NCBI GenBank assembly: GCA_900756545.1
Contig: CAAEKO010000002.1
Span: 1-64,000, forward strand
DNA from: Clostridia bacterium
GTDB taxonomy: Bacteria; Bacillota; Clostridia; UBA1381
Length of the DNA: 64,000 nt
Direction: 5' to 3'
In this document: piece by piece, positions 63,706 to 64,000 of the stretch
Numbering within the stretch: position 1 is the first letter of the stretch
How the letters are laid out: the number at the start of each line of letters is the position of its first letter
Position numbers and translations under genes: made by a program
Notes under the pieces: model-generated
Databases searched by the model: none
What the model was told of the DNA's origin: nothing
What the model saw: the letters and a program-made list of their open reading frames with translations, nothing else

Positions 63706-64000
63706 ATGGCAGTTGGCCAAAAGGCAATGCGTGTTTCTGTGGTAAGCGCCGGCGTGAATTTATTGTTGTCTGCTTTTAAATTGTTTGCCGGAATATTCGC
63801 TCGGTCTGGAGCTATGATTTCGGACGCAGTACATTCCGCATCTGACGTGTTCAGCACATTCATTGTCATGGCGGGGATCAAAATGTCCGGAAAGCTGGAT
63901 GATGACGACCATCCTTACGGGCATGAGCGGATGGAAAGTGTGGCCGCCATTATCCTGTCTGTGGTATTGGTGGCGGTGGGGCTGGGTATCGGCTATCAGG
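63706..64000 (+). CDS. Cation diffusion facilitator family transporter, 5' part
   Basis: The first 98 codons of a CDF/FieF-type efflux protein, cut by the window end. The first helix (NLLLSAFKLFAGIFA) and the metal-binding motif SDAVHSASDVF, with the family His-x3-Asp arrangement, are visible. They are followed by YGHERMES and a further hydrophobic segment. Family members export zinc, iron, manganese or related ions by proton exchange. GAAGGTGATTTTGGA precedes the ATG at 63706. The leader has a promoter immediately followed by a hairpin, which may matter for control. The metal is unknown. Confidence 0.92.
   Translation, partial: MAVGQKAMRVSVVSAGVNLLLSAFKLFAGIFARSGAMISDAVHSASDVFSTFIVMAGIKMSGKLDDDDHPYGHERMESVAAIILSVVLVAVGLGIGYQ

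Overview
The window comes from the origin-proximal chromosome of a spore-forming, low-to-moderate GC, Gram-positive anaerobe, most likely a member of class Clostridia. The evidence is a spoIIE gene with a Spo0A-type promoter, a tetracistronic ger receptor operon, spmA/spmB, parA/parB with two parS sites, dnaA/dnaN, a type A RNase P RNA, an SLH-domain S-layer-like protein, and AAAGGAGG ribosome binding sites throughout. I cannot name the genus. No rRNA, tRNA, CRISPR array, prophage or insertion sequence is visible. Almost everything reads as core chromosome.

Layout. 0-5.3 kb: an XRE regulator with a likely operator, then a leftward five-gene operon (exported protein, ABC ATPase, ABC permease, histidine kinase, response regulator). 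5.3-11.5 kb: an LtaS-type polymerase with an extra C-terminal domain, trmB, an orphan structured RNA, spoIIE, and a divergent phosphodiesterase. 11.5-12.3 kb: a second orphan RNA and rnpB. 12.3-16.6 kb: gerA-gerB-gerC plus a 52-codon fourth gene. 16.6-20.4 kb: two parS sites, parA, parB, a coiled-coil membrane protein and serS. 20.4-20.9 kb: a dense DnaA-box cluster. 20.9-30.6 kb: trmK, a Nif3-like gene, a secreted copper-amine-oxidase-like repeat protein, a lipoprotein, a third orphan RNA, a DnaC/DnaI-like ATPase, a HemZ-type radical SAM protein, a metallo-hydrolase, dnaN and dnaA. The dnaN-dnaA gap has DnaA boxes, a GC-rich spacer, a DnaA-trio array and an AT-rich tract. 30.7-34.2 kb: a complete preQ1 operon (queF-queC-queD-queE-folE) behind an RNase HI gene. 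34.2-37.7 kb: a strongly expressed-looking SLH protein. 37.7-51.2 kb: dusB, typA, tadA, an rRNA-type methyltransferase, the ECF module ecfA1-ecfA2-ecfT with truA, two membrane proteins, ilvD and rho. 51.2-54.7 kb: a second two-component system divergent from a VTC/DUF4956 pair. 54.7-64 kb: rodA-type gene, eno, dfr-thyA, spmA-spmB, pgk-tpiA-gpmI and the start of a cation-efflux transporter.

How it fits together. parS/ParAB, DnaA, DnaN and a putative helicase loader form a replication and segregation neighbourhood. spoIIE, the ger operon and spmAB cover commitment, germination and core maturation of spores. Lower glycolysis is nearly complete (pgk, tpiA, gpmI, eno). The folE product feeds queuosine, and dfr/thyA supply thymidylate. 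Many transcription units are compact: promoters often abut or overlap the upstream stop codon.

Most worth a second look: two origin-like DnaA-box clusters 8 kb apart, a DnaA with His replaced by Arg in its DNA-recognition motif, three promoter-and-terminator-bounded orphan RNAs, the small fourth ger gene, and two genes whose promoter is followed directly by a terminator-like hairpin. All start-site, promoter and terminator calls were made by eye. No alignment, folding or database search was run.
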